From: an uncultured Kineosporia sp.
GTDB taxonomy: Bacteria; Actinomycetota; Actinomycetes; Actinomycetales; Kineosporiaceae
NCBI GenBank assembly: GCA_937859855.1
Contig: CALMAR010000300.1
Coordinates: 1 to 36,356, forward strand
Direction of reading: 5' to 3'
Length of the DNA stretch: 36,356 nt
Shown here: positions 16,474-25,090 of the stretch, piece after piece
Position numbering within the stretch: position 1 is the first letter of the stretch
Layout: every line of letters starts with the position of its first letter
Program-made: the position numbers and the translations under genes
The notes under the pieces: generated by a model
Told to the model about the DNA's origin: nothing
The model's database searches: none
The model's input: the letters and a program-made list of their open reading frames with translations, nothing else

Positions 16474-17499
16474 ATGAGCCGAGCCAGTAGCGCACGCCGG
16501 ATCGCCGCCGCGGCCGCCTATGGCGGAGGTGGGATCGGGGCGCTCGGAGCGGCCATGTTCGGGGTGATCTTCACCGAGATGAAGCTGGCCCGGCGCTGGA
16601 TCGGTCATCCCTTCGGCAAGTTGGGGCCGGGCGGAGCCGGTCGGTATGGAACCGGGCCGGGGGAGCCGATCAGATTGGCCCTACTGGGTGATTCGAGCTC
16701 GGTCGGGCTGGGCGCCGAAACCGCGCAGGGCACCCCGGGGGTGGTGCTGGCGCAGGGCCTGGCTGAGATCACCGGCCGCCCGGTCCAGTTGCTGCTGAAC
16801 GGGCGGGTGGGTGCGGAGTCGGCCGAGCTGATCGCCCAGGTCGCCTCGTTGCTGGAGGAGACGCCGCAGCCGGACCTGGCCGTGATCATGATCGGCGCCA
16901 ACGACGTCACCCACCGGCGCAAGCCCGCCTACGCAGTGCGCCATCTGAACGAGGCGGTTCGCCAGCTGCGTCAGGCTGGCGCCGAGGTGGTGGTGGGCAC
17001 CTGCCCCGATCTGGGCACGATCCAGCCGATTCCGTTTCCGCTGCGCTACATCGCCCGGCGGCTCAGCCGCCAGCTCGCCGCGGCCCAGATCATTGCCGTG
17101 GTGGAGGCTGGCGGCCGAACGGTGTCGCTGGGCGATCTGCTGGGTTCGGAATTCGCGGCCAAGGCCTCGGAGATGTTCAGCTCCGACCGGTTCCACCCTT
17201 CGGCCGCGGGCTACGCCCGGGTGGCCGCCGCGCTCCTGCCCAGCCTGGTGGCCGCCCTGGGCTACGGCCCGGCGGAAGGGCTGGCCCAGCCCGGCACCCG
17301 GCTCGGAGATGCCATCGACGACGTCGCGCACGCAGCGGTGCGTTCGGTGGATTCGGCCGGTACCGAGGTCTCCGGCGTCCAGGTGGCCGGAACTGATCGC
17401 GGGCCGGGCGGGCGCTGGGCCGTCCTGCGCCGCCGCCGGTCGGCCGCCCTGGAGACGGAATCCGGGTCTCGCGCTGATCATGGCGAAAGTTGGGCGTAG
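16474..17499 (+). CDS. SGNH/GDSL-family hydrolase with an N-terminal membrane anchor
   Basis: A 341-residue protein with a hydrophobic segment at about residues 11-33, then an SGNH hydrolase domain. Block I is LLGDSSSVG (nucleophile Ser74), block III is IGANDVTH, and the catalytic Asp and His are in DRFHPSAAGY. The domain ends near residue 260; the remaining 80 residues are low-complexity and end in a basic stretch. Family members are esterases, lipases or acyl-transferring enzymes, often of the cell envelope. The ATG at 16474 is preceded by GGAGG at 5 nt; an in-frame ATG at 16438 has no such site. It stands alone between the gamma-glutamyl operon and the CBS gene. The substrate is unknown. 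Confidence 0.87.
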   Translation: MSRASSARRIAAAAAYGGGGIGALGAAMFGVIFTEMKLARRWIGHPFGKLGPGGAGRYGTGPGEPIRLALLGDSSSVGLGAETAQGTPGVVLAQGLAEITGRPVQLLLNGRVGAESAELIAQVASLLEETPQPDLAVIMIGANDVTHRRKPAYAVRHLNEAVRQLRQAGAEVVVGTCPDLGTIQPIPFPLRYIARRLSRQLAAAQIIAVVEAGGRTVSLGDLLGSEFAAKASEMFSSDRFHPSAAGYARVAAALLPSLVAALGYGPAEGLAQPGTRLGDAIDDVAHAAVRSVDSAGTEVSGVQVAGTDRGPGGRWAVLRRRRSAALETESGSRADHGESWA

Positions 17500-17573
17500 G
17501 CGCGCTCCCACGACGTTGATCAGGCATGGACTTGCATGATCGGTGCGGAGAGTGACCCGGCGAAGGTGGGAAG

Positions 17574-18971
17574 ATGACGGGCGTGAAGTACGCCGAGTCG
17601 ATCGTCGATGTTGTGGGCAACACTCCGCTGGTGCGGCTGAACCGGGTGACCCGCGGCCTGGCCGCGGGACGCGCTCCGCTGATCCTGGCCAAGGTCGAGT
17701 ACCTGAACCCGGGTGGCTCGGTGAAGGACCGGATCGCGCTGCGGATGGTGGAGGCGGCCGAGGCCGACGGCTCCCTGAAACCTGGGGGCACCATCGTCGA
17801 GCCGACCTCCGGCAACACCGGAGTGGGGCTGGCGCTGGTAGCGCAGCAGCGCGGCTACGGGTGCATCTTCGTCTGCCCGGACAAGGTCAGCCAGGACAAG
17901 CGCGACGTGCTGGAGGCCTACGGCGCCCGGGTGGTGGTCTGCCCAACCGCCGTCCCGCCCGATCATCCCAACTCGTACTACTCGGTTTCGGACCGGCTGG
18001 TGGCCGAGACCAGCGGCGCCTGGAAGCCCAACCAGTACGCCAATCCGGAGGGTCCAGCCAGTCACTACGCCACCACCGGCCCCGAGATCTGGGCCGATAC
18101 CGAGGGCCGGGTGACGCATTTCGTCACCGGCATCGGCACCGGAGGCACCATCACCGGAACCGGGCGCTACCTGAAGGAAATGTCGGCCGGCCGCGCCAGT
18201 GGCCCGGTCCAGATCATCGGCGCCGATCCGGAGGGATCGGTCTACTCCGGCGGGACCGGCCGGCCCTATCTGGTCGAGGGCGTGGGGGAGGACTTCTGGC
18301 CTCCCGCCTACGACCCGTCCGTACCGGACCGGATCATCGCCGTCTCCGACGCCGACAGCTTCGAGATGACCCGGCGGCTGGCCCGTGAGGAAGGCCTGCT
18401 GGTCGGCGGGTCCTGCGGGATGGCGGTGGTGGCGGCGCTGCGGGCGGCCCAGGATCTCGGCCCGGACGACGTGCTGGTGGTGCTGCTGCCGGACGGCGGC
18501 CGCGGCTATCTGGGCAAGATCTTCAATGACCGGTGGATGTCGAGCTACGGCTTCCTGGCCGATCACGGCCGGATGACGGTGGGCGACGTGCTGCGGGCCA
18601 AGGCGGGCGATCTGCCCGCCCTGGTGCACACCCATCCCAGCGAGACCGTCCGCGATGCCATCCAGATCCTGCGCGAGTACCACGTGTCCCAGATGCCGGT
18701 GGTGAACGCCGAACCGCCGGTGATGGCAGGCGAGGTGGCCGGGGCGGTGAGCGAGCGCGACCTGCTGGAGGCGATCTTCACCGGAAAGGGTGGATTGGCC
18801 GACCCGGTCGGACGGCACATGTCTCCGCCGCTGCCCCTGGTCGGTGCCGGGGAACCGGTGGAGGCCGCGCGCCGGGCGCTGGAATCGGCCGATGCGGTGA
18901 TGGTGGTCACCGACGGTAAGCCATCCGGGGTGCTGACCAGGCACGATCTGCTCGGGGTTCTGGCCCGCTGA
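17574..18971 (+). CDS. cbs: Cystathionine beta-synthase with a C-terminal CBS domain pair
   Basis: A 465-residue PLP enzyme that joins serine and homocysteine to cystathionine, the first step of reverse transsulfuration. The PLP lysine is in NPGGSVKDR (Lys51), the substrate loop is PTSGNTG (78-84), and a phosphate-binding GTGGTITG lies further on. Residues about 340-465 form two CBS motifs, a likely regulatory module that binds an adenosyl ligand in some homologues. The domain order separates it from cysteine synthase, which lacks the CBS pair. The ATG at 17574 follows AAGGTGGG closely; a GTG nine bases on is possible. The matching second enzyme, cystathionine gamma-synthase/lyase, is 12 kb away at 31184-32416 rather than adjacent. 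Confidence 0.93.
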   Translation: MTGVKYAESIVDVVGNTPLVRLNRVTRGLAAGRAPLILAKVEYLNPGGSVKDRIALRMVEAAEADGSLKPGGTIVEPTSGNTGVGLALVAQQRGYGCIFVCPDKVSQDKRDVLEAYGARVVVCPTAVPPDHPNSYYSVSDRLVAETSGAWKPNQYANPEGPASHYATTGPEIWADTEGRVTHFVTGIGTGGTITGTGRYLKEMSAGRASGPVQIIGADPEGSVYSGGTGRPYLVEGVGEDFWPPAYDPSVPDRIIAVSDADSFEMTRRLAREEGLLVGGSCGMAVVAALRAAQDLGPDDVLVVLLPDGGRGYLGKIFNDRWMSSYGFLADHGRMTVGDVLRAKAGDLPALVHTHPSETVRDAIQILREYHVSQMPVVNAEPPVMAGEVAGAVSERDLLEAIFTGKGGLADPVGRHMSPPLPLVGAGEPVEAARRALESADAVMVVTDGKPSGVLTRHDLLGVLAR

Positions 18972-19133
18972 GCGCGCATCGCCGGATCTGCCCGGATCGT
19001 CGTTGCTGACAGTGACCGGCACCAGGGCGATCGGCGGACGTTCGGGTGCATGCCCCCGGCCAGCCTGCAGAAGGCCGCGGTTTCCGACGATGCAAGCAGT
19101 CACCACCCGGCTGCCCAGATTCGAGGAGACCCC

Positions 19134-19526
19134 ATGGCCCGACTGCTCGTTGTCGAGGACGATCCAGATGTCCGTGATCTGATCTCCATGCGGCTGGTGA
19201 TGGTCGGCCACCGCGTGATCGCCATGCCGGACGCCGATCTGGCCATGGACTCGGTGGAGCAGTTCGGGCAGCCGGACGCCTATGTCCTGGATGTCGGGTT
19301 GCCGGGCATATCCGGATTCGAGCTGTTGTCCACCCTGCGGGAGAAGTTGCCGCACATCCCGGCGATCTTCCTGTCTGCCTCGGCCCGGGAGAGCGACATC
19401 CGCCGCGGGCACGAGCTGGGTGCCGCCTACCTGACCAAGCCGTTCGCCGCGCACGCGCTGCTCGACGCGGTCGACGAGGCCGTTACCGGCCGGCCTCAGC
19501 CATCCGCCACTGAGCATGCCTGGTGA
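19134..19526 (+). CDS. Stand-alone response-regulator receiver
   Basis: A 130-residue single receiver domain. The acidic pair is in VVEDDPDV, the phosphoacceptor aspartate is Asp53 (in YVLDVGLPG), a serine occupies the switch position (Ser81) and the conserved lysine is Lys102 (YLTKPF). There is no DNA-binding or enzymatic output domain. The ATG at 19134 follows GAGGAG at 5 nt; in-frame upstream codons add a poorly supported 28 residues. Its 3' end overlaps the next kinase gene by 11 nt. It is the first of four overlapping signalling genes. Confidence 0.9.
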   Translation: MARLLVVEDDPDVRDLISMRLVMVGHRVIAMPDADLAMDSVEQFGQPDAYVLDVGLPGISGFELLSTLREKLPHIPAIFLSASARESDIRRGHELGAAYLTKPFAAHALLDAVDEAVTGRPQPSATEHAW

Positions 19527-21114
19527 ATTGCCCCGTGAGCTAGGCACCCTTCTGGAGGTTCTCTGGCAGGACGCCGAACCGGCCATGGTGGTGATCGACG
19601 ACGACTGCCGGATCGTCACCGCCAATCCGGCCGCGCAGACCATGCTCGAGCTTTTCCGGCTGCGCACCGGTGATCGGCTGCAGGGGATGAGCGAAGCGGC
19701 CTACAGCGAGGATGGCCGTCTGCTGCTGCCCGGCGAACGGCCGCTGGAGAGAGCGGCCAGCGGCCAGACCGTGCCGCCCACCATCGTCCTGGTGAAGTTC
19801 ACCGGCCGGGCGGATCTGCGCCGGATGCTGCTGTCGGGCCGCCCGATCGAGCTGGACAGTGGTGGTCCCGGCGTGCTGGTCACCTGGCACGACATGACCG
19901 ACAGCTGGCAGGCGCAGCAGCGCAACGCCTCCGAACTGACCCGGCTGGGCCAGCTCCTGGAGGGCGCCACCGACCACGCGATCATCATGCTCGACCCCTG
20001 CGGGCGGGTGACCACGTGGAGCGCCGCGGCGTCCCGGATCCACGGCTACAGCGACTCGGAGGCGATCGGGCTGCCCTACGCCGCCTTCTTCGATTCTGCC
20101 GACGCGGAGGCCAGGCTGCCGGACGAGATTCTGGCTCGGGCGGTCGCGACCGGCCGGGTGCTGATCGAAGGTAAGCGGGTCCGTAAGGACGGTTCGATGT
20201 TCTGGGCCCAAGCGGTGGTGACCGCGATGCGGGATGAGAGTGGCCAGCTGCACGGATTCGTCAAGGTCACGCAGGACGTGTCCGATCGGCGGGCCACCGA
20301 GAAGGCGGTGGTACAGCTGAACGCCGAACTCCAGCAGATCAATGAGGAGCTGGAGGACCGGGTGGTTCGGCGCACCGCCCAGCTGGAGTCCCAGGCCGCC
20401 GAACTGGCCGCCTCCAATGCGGAGCTGGAAGCCTTCTCCTACAGCGTTTCGCACGACCTGCGGGCGCCGCTGCGGGCCATGAACGGGTACACCCGGATGC
20501 TGCAGGATCAGTACGGGGACCGGCTGCCGCCCGACGCGATCGGCTATCTGCACAAGGTGCAGGACAGTGCGGTGCAGATGGGCAGCCTGATCGACGCCCT
20601 GCTGTCGTTCTCGCGTCTGCAGCGGCAGAACATGTCGTCTGGCCCGCTGGACATGAACGCGATGGTGGCGGGGTGCTGGGAGTCGCTGGCGCCGGCCCGG
20701 GCGGGTCGCTCGATCGACCTGGTGGTCCCGGATCTGCCCTCCGCGGCGGGTGATGCCCGGCTGATCCAGCAGGTCTGGCTGAACCTGCTCGACAATGCGA
20801 TCAAGTACACCGGCAAGGTCGAGCAGGCCCGGATCGAGGTCAGCGCCGATCAGCTCAGCGACTGCATCGCCTATCAGGTCGCTGACAACGGAGCCGGCTT
20901 CGACATGCGCTATGCCGAGAAGCTCGGCCAAGTGTTCCAAAGATTGCACCGGAACGAGGATTTCAGCGGGACGGGGATCGGGCTGGCGCTGGTGCAGCGG
21001 ATCGTCAACCGCCACGGGGGCCGGTTGACCGGTTCGGGGGAGCCGGGCAAGGGCGCGGTGATGGGGTTCACCCTGCCCATGGCCTGGGAAAGACATCTCG
21101 GGAGGATGACATGA
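19516..21114 (+). CDS. PAS-domain sensor histidine kinase (soluble, phytochrome-kinase-like core)
   Basis: A 532-residue kinase with no membrane segment. Two PAS-like domains occupy residues about 10-130 and 140-260, followed by a coiled coil (about 262-305). The HisKA domain has SVSHDLRAPLRAMNGY with phosphoacceptor His313, a form common in cyanobacterial and bacterial phytochrome kinases. The N box is LLDNAIKY and the catalytic domain ends with GTGIGLALVQRI. No GAF/PHY or bilin-binding domain is present, so light sensing is not implied; the PAS domains probably bind a small ligand or cofactor. It overlaps the receiver upstream by 11 nt and the Rcp1-like receiver downstream by 4 nt (ATGA). 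Confidence 0.92.
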   Translation: MPGELPRELGTLLEVLWQDAEPAMVVIDDDCRIVTANPAAQTMLELFRLRTGDRLQGMSEAAYSEDGRLLLPGERPLERAASGQTVPPTIVLVKFTGRADLRRMLLSGRPIELDSGGPGVLVTWHDMTDSWQAQQRNASELTRLGQLLEGATDHAIIMLDPCGRVTTWSAAASRIHGYSDSEAIGLPYAAFFDSADAEARLPDEILARAVATGRVLIEGKRVRKDGSMFWAQAVVTAMRDESGQLHGFVKVTQDVSDRRATEKAVVQLNAELQQINEELEDRVVRRTAQLESQAAELAASNAELEAFSYSVSHDLRAPLRAMNGYTRMLQDQYGDRLPPDAIGYLHKVQDSAVQMGSLIDALLSFSRLQRQNMSSGPLDMNAMVAGCWESLAPARAGRSIDLVVPDLPSAAGDARLIQQVWLNLLDNAIKYTGKVEQARIEVSADQLSDCIAYQVADNGAGFDMRYAEKLGQVFQRLHRNEDFSGTGIGLALVQRIVNRHGGRLTGSGEPGKGAVMGFTLPMAWERHLGRMT

Positions 21115-21590
21115 AATCGCTTGCCCCTTGGGTCCTGCTGGTCGAGGACAGTCCGCACGACCGGGAACTGACCCTGCACGCATTGCGCCGGAGCCACTTC
21201 AGCGGCCGGATCGAAGAAGCACGGGACGGCGTCGAGGCGCTGGATCTGCTGTTCTGCCGCGGCCAGTTCGCGCATCGCGATCGCGACGACCAGCCGTGCG
21301 CGATCCTGATGGACATCAAGATGCCGATGGTGAACGGCATCGAAGTACTGCGCGAGCTGAAGTCCGATCCAGAGCTCAGCGAGGTGCCGGTGGTGATGCT
21401 CACGTCGTCCGCCGAAGACATGGACCTGGCAACGTGTTACGCGCTGGGGGCGAACAGCTACATCGTCAAGCCGGTGGAGATCGGTGCGTTCTTCCAGGCC
21501 GTCCGCGACATCGGGCAGTACTGGCTCGTCCTCAACCAACCACCACGGGAGATCCGGCATGTCCGTACCGCTGCAACTGCTGATCGTTGA
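21111..21590 (+). CDS. Rcp1-like single-domain response regulator
   Basis: A 159-residue receiver of the Rcp1 type, the partner class of phytochrome-like kinases. It shows VEDSPHDREL, phosphoacceptor Asp68 (LMDIKMPMVNG), Thr98 (MLTSS), Lys120 (SYIVKP) and the C-terminal IGQYWLVLNQPP typical of this subfamily. There is no output domain, so it most likely relays phosphate or binds a protein target. The ATG overlaps the kinase stop codon by four bases. It overlaps the next gene by 32 bp in a different frame. Confidence 0.92.
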   Translation: MKSLAPWVLLVEDSPHDRELTLHALRRSHFSGRIEEARDGVEALDLLFCRGQFAHRDRDDQPCAILMDIKMPMVNGIEVLRELKSDPELSEVPVVMLTSSAEDMDLATCYALGANSYIVKPVEIGAFFQAVRDIGQYWLVLNQPPREIRHVRTAATADR

Positions 21591-23007
21591 GGACCGCGAG
21601 GACGACGCCGAACTGCTGATCGCTGAACTGCGGCGGGCCGGGTACGCGCCGGCCTGGACCCGGGCGGAGTCGCCCGAGCAGTTCACCGGCGCCCTGGCTG
21701 GCCAGCCGCAGATCATCATTTGCGACTACTCGTTGCCTCTGATGACCGCCCTGGACGCGCTGGAGATCCTGCGCCAGCGGCAGAGCGATGTTCCGCTGAT
21801 CGTCGTCAGTGGGGTGATGGACGAGGACACCTGCGTGACGTCGCTGCGACTGGGGGCAGCCGACTATCTGCTCAAGGACCGGCTGGTCCGGCTCGGGCCG
21901 GCGGTCGAACACGCCCTGAATGCGCGGCAGCTGGCGGCCAACGAGATGCGAGCCCGGCGGGAGCGCCAGGTGACCGCGGACATCCTGAATGCGGTGGTCA
22001 GTCACGCCCCGGCAGCGATCTGCGTCCGCTCGCTGTCCGGCGAGCTGCTGCTGTCGAACCTGCAGTATCAGCGGCTGGGGTCGCCGATGATTGCTCAGAA
22101 TCGAAATCTGGCTCCCGGAACAACTTTCGAGAGCGAAGAGACGATCACGGTGGACGGCGAAGCGCGCAACTATCTGTGTGTGAGGTATCCGGTCAGCGAC
22201 GGCCACGGCGCGCCGTTCGCCGAAGGCGCGATCTACGTCGACATCACCCGGCAGAAGCGGGTCGAGCACGAGCTGCGCGAACTGGACCGATTGAAGGGTG
22301 AATTCGTGGCGACCGTCAGTCACGAACTGCGCACGCCGCTGACCAGCATCTCCGGATACGCCGAGATGCTGATGGGTGACCCGCGGGTAGCGCACTCGAA
22401 GTCGGCCAACCGCAGCGACGAGCACCGGATGATCGAGGTGATCGATCGCAACAGCCGCCGGCTGCTGGGCCTGGTCGACGATCTGCTCACCCTGTCCCGA
22501 GTGGACTCCGGTGTGCTGGGCCCAGGTGATGACCCGGTCGATCTCGGTGAGCTGATCACGTCGGCCATCGCGGTTCTCGGCCCCGGGGCCCAGGCCAGCG
22601 GAGTGCACCTGCAGGTGGAGCTTCCGGATCCGGCGCCGATAATCGGTGGTGACCAGGATCAGCTGGAGCGTGTGATCATCAATCTGGTCGGCAATGCGAT
22701 CAAGTTCTCCAGCCGGGGTGGGCAGGTCACGATCCGGGCCGGGGCGCAGGACGGCCAGGTCCGGATCGACGTCATCGACACCGGTATCGGTATCGCGGCC
22801 GATGAACTGCCGCAGCTGTTCACCCGCTTCTTCCGCAGCAGTGAGGCGCGGCGGCGAGCGATCCAGGGCACGGGGCTGGGGCTGGCCGTCGTCCGCGAGA
22901 TCGTCGAACGGCACCGGGGTTCGGTAGACGTGAAATCTATTGCTGGGCAGGGCACCACGATGACAGTCCGATTGCCGCAACGCCAGCCCGCGGTCAGTCC
23001 GGGTTGA
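21559..23007 (+). CDS. Hybrid receiver-PAS-histidine kinase
   Basis: A 482-residue protein. Residues 5-120 form a receiver with Asp56 (ICDYSLPLM) and Lys106 (YLLKDR); residues about 140-232 form a PAS-like domain; then come HisKA with ATVSHELRTPLTSISGY (His255) and HATPase with NLVGNAIKFSS and GTGLGLAVVREI. The receiver at the N-terminus suggests it is controlled by phosphate from another kinase, probably the one encoded at 19516. The ATG at 21559 follows GGGAG at 7 nt and lies inside the preceding gene. It ends 22 bp from a convergent gene. The order receiver-kinase-receiver-receiver/kinase looks like a phosphorelay; the downstream target is not in the window. Confidence 0.92.
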   Translation: MSVPLQLLIVEDREDDAELLIAELRRAGYAPAWTRAESPEQFTGALAGQPQIIICDYSLPLMTALDALEILRQRQSDVPLIVVSGVMDEDTCVTSLRLGAADYLLKDRLVRLGPAVEHALNARQLAANEMRARRERQVTADILNAVVSHAPAAICVRSLSGELLLSNLQYQRLGSPMIAQNRNLAPGTTFESEETITVDGEARNYLCVRYPVSDGHGAPFAEGAIYVDITRQKRVEHELRELDRLKGEFVATVSHELRTPLTSISGYAEMLMGDPRVAHSKSANRSDEHRMIEVIDRNSRRLLGLVDDLLTLSRVDSGVLGPGDDPVDLGELITSAIAVLGPGAQASGVHLQVELPDPAPIIGGDQDQLERVIINLVGNAIKFSSRGGQVTIRAGAQDGQVRIDVIDTGIGIAADELPQLFTRFFRSSEARRRAIQGTGLGLAVVREIVERHRGSVDVKSIAGQGTTMTVRLPQRQPAVSPG

Positions 23008-23008
23008 A

Positions 23009-23029
23009 CGAGCACCGCCCGCTCGGGCG
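23009..23029. terminator. Compact palindrome between convergent genes
   Basis: CGCCCG and CGGGCG arms (6 bp) flank CT, and a second, overlapping hairpin CGAGC/GCTCG is possible. It fills the 22-bp gap between the kinase and VWA stop codons and may act on both strands. Confidence 0.4.
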
Positions 23030-25087
23030 TTACCGCCGGCCTTTGCGGGCCTGAAGGTAGTCGCTGACCACGTACTGACCCAGCCGATCCAGCGACGGGG
23101 TGAACACCCGGCCGCCGTTGCGCCGGGCGATCGCATCCACGAACCGTTGCAGGCCGGGATCATCCGCCAGCATGAAAGTGTTGATGGCGGCGCCGTACCG
23201 GGTGAGCGCGTCCACCTCGGTGACGGTCGCCCGGATGGTGTGCGGGGACGGCGGATAATCGAAATAGGCGTCGCCGTTGGACATCAGATGGGCGGTGGGC
23301 TCGCCATCGGTGACCACCAGTACCACCGGCTCAGCACCGGAGTGACGGCGCAGGTGCCGCCCGGCGAGGGCCAGCGCGTGCTGGAGATTGGTTCCCTGCA
23401 CGTAGTCCGGCTCGATCGCGGCCAGCTGCTCAACTGTGAGCCGGCTGGCGTACCGGCCAAAACCCACAATCTGCAGTGAGTCCTGCGGGAAGCGGGTGGC
23501 GACCAGATGGGCCAGGGCCAGCGCGGTCTGCTTCATCGGCCCCCAGCGGCCCTGGCTGATCATGGAATAGGAGAGGTCAACGCACAGCGCCACCGCGGCG
23601 CTGGTCCGCCGCTCGGTCTCCACCACCGCGAAGTCCTCGGCCGCCAGACGTACTCGCGGTACCGCCGGCCGCGGCCCATCGGCAGGTGAATAGGTCTGCG
23701 GGACGGGCAATACCGCCGTCCGGCGGACCGCATTGCCGATGGACGCCACCACGTCCAGCGGCTGCTCGTCACCGAACTGCCACTGGCGCCAGGCGCCGGT
23801 CGCCTCGCCGGCCGCTCCGGCGTCCTGGACGTCGTGCTCCCCCCGGCGACTGCCGTTCAGGTGCTCGAACACCCGGCGCAGCGCGGTCTGGCCCAGCCGC
23901 CGCAATGCCTTGGGTGACAGCATCAAACCGTCGTCGCCGCGGGTGAGCCAGCCCTGCCGGGTCAGCTCGCGCTCCAGTTCCTGAAGCCGTTCCACGTCGG
24001 CCAGTGCTCCCTGGCCCAGGGTTCTTTCGACCGCCTCGACGTCGACGTCGTCCAGGCTGGCTCCGGGATAGTCCTGGCCGAGCTGATCGATCACGTCGTC
24101 CAGATCGGCCAATTCCTGCAGGGCGCCGGCCGCCTCTGCGTAACCCAGTGGTTGCTCCCCGCGCATCCGGGGCCCAGGCTGCCCCCAGTTCAGGTCAGGC
24201 CGCAGAGCCTGCAGATTGTCATTCAGCTGAGCCATCTGGCCAGTCAGGCCGCCATCGGCGAACGCCTGCTGCATCAGGCTGGCCAGCTCGGCCCGCTGCT
24301 GCGGCGACAGGGACGCCATCAGCCGCTGGCCCGCCTCGGCCTGGCGGGCCAGTGAGTCGATCAGCTCGTCCACGTTCTGTGGATTGTCCGGGAACATCTG
24401 GCCGTGCGCGGCCATGAACTGGTCGAAGTCCTGCTGGCTGTCTTCGCCGCGGGCATGTTTCTCCAGCAGCTCGTTCAGATCGCTCAGCATCTGCGACAGC
24501 GCCTGGCTGGCGGCGGCCCGGGCTTGCGGATCAGCATCGGGACCCATGCCCTGCAGAGCATTCCGGAGTCCTTCGAACTGCTGATCCAGCACGTCGTTGC
24601 GCAGCCCATCCAGGATCTGCTGGTATATCTGCTCGGCTTCCTTACTGGCCCAGCGATATTCGGAGAGCTGGGCGATCGCGGCCGAAGTCGAGCGAGACAG
24701 GTTGGCCAGCTGAGCCTCGGCGAACCGCGCGTCGTCGTCCTTGCGCCCGGACAGTTCCTCCCGCTCGGCCGCCAGCGCCTGATCGAGCTGCTGCTGGGCT
24801 CGGGTGACGGCGCCGTCCAGCTTTCCCCGGCGCAGAAGGTCCCGGCGCAGTCGCTCGGCCCTGGCCCGCAGATCGCGCAACCCGTTGCGCCGTTCGCCCG
24901 CTGAGGCCCGATCGGACAGGCCGTCGGCGAGCAGGTCGCGCAGCGCCTCCCGGACGCCTTCGCCGGCCAGGACCCGTTCGCCCAGCTGATCCAGCGCCTG
25001 CCGGACGTCGTACGGCGGCGCCAGCGGATCAGGGCCGCCGTGCCAGGGGCCGTATCGGTATCGCGGGTCCCGGCGCCGCCGTGTCAT
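23030..25087 (-). CDS. VWA-domain protein, partner of an AAA+ ATPase
   Basis: A 685-residue cytosolic protein with a long helical, charged N-terminal region (residues about 30-400, rich in Gln, Glu and Arg, likely coiled coil) and a C-terminal VWA domain. The MIDAS is nearly complete: D504-L-S506-Y-S508 (LCVDLSYSM), Thr566 (QGTNLQH) and Asp594 (VTDGEP). It therefore should bind a divalent metal and a protein ligand. The gene begins 3 bp after the AAA+ gene stop codon and is co-transcribed. Such pairs resemble BchI/BchD of magnesium chelatase and MoxR/VWA systems, which insert cofactors or remodel complexes. No chlorophyll or cobalamin gene is nearby, so the client is unknown. Confidence 0.86.
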   Translation of the reverse strand: MTRRRRDPRYRYGPWHGGPDPLAPPYDVRQALDQLGERVLAGEGVREALRDLLADGLSDRASAGERRNGLRDLRARAERLRRDLLRRGKLDGAVTRAQQQLDQALAAEREELSGRKDDDARFAEAQLANLSRSTSAAIAQLSEYRWASKEAEQIYQQILDGLRNDVLDQQFEGLRNALQGMGPDADPQARAAASQALSQMLSDLNELLEKHARGEDSQQDFDQFMAAHGQMFPDNPQNVDELIDSLARQAEAGQRLMASLSPQQRAELASLMQQAFADGGLTGQMAQLNDNLQALRPDLNWGQPGPRMRGEQPLGYAEAAGALQELADLDDVIDQLGQDYPGASLDDVDVEAVERTLGQGALADVERLQELERELTRQGWLTRGDDGLMLSPKALRRLGQTALRRVFEHLNGSRRGEHDVQDAGAAGEATGAWRQWQFGDEQPLDVVASIGNAVRRTAVLPVPQTYSPADGPRPAVPRVRLAAEDFAVVETERRTSAAVALCVDLSYSMISQGRWGPMKQTALALAHLVATRFPQDSLQIVGFGRYASRLTVEQLAAIEPDYVQGTNLQHALALAGRHLRRHSGAEPVVLVVTDGEPTAHLMSNGDAYFDYPPSPHTIRATVTEVDALTRYGAAINTFMLADDPGLQRFVDAIARRNGGRVFTPSLDRLGQYVVSDYLQARKGRR

Positions 25088-25090
25088 CGG

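Noticed and set aside
19050..19134. N-terminal extension of the first receiver
   Set aside because: The extra 28 residues are unlike receivers and the ATG at 19134 has an ideal GAGGAG site.
17520..19667. Very long open frame on the complement across the CBS and receiver genes (715 codons)
   Set aside because: It is antisense to genes with clear catalytic motifs, has no recognisable domain and reflects the high-GC codon pattern of the real genes. Similar antisense frames at 1988-3289, 4803-6110, 19540-21183 and 21532-23163 were left out for the same reason.
19516..21590. Bacteriophytochrome light-sensing pair
   Set aside because: The kinase core and receiver look like the phytochrome type, but there is no GAF/PHY domain or bilin-binding cysteine.
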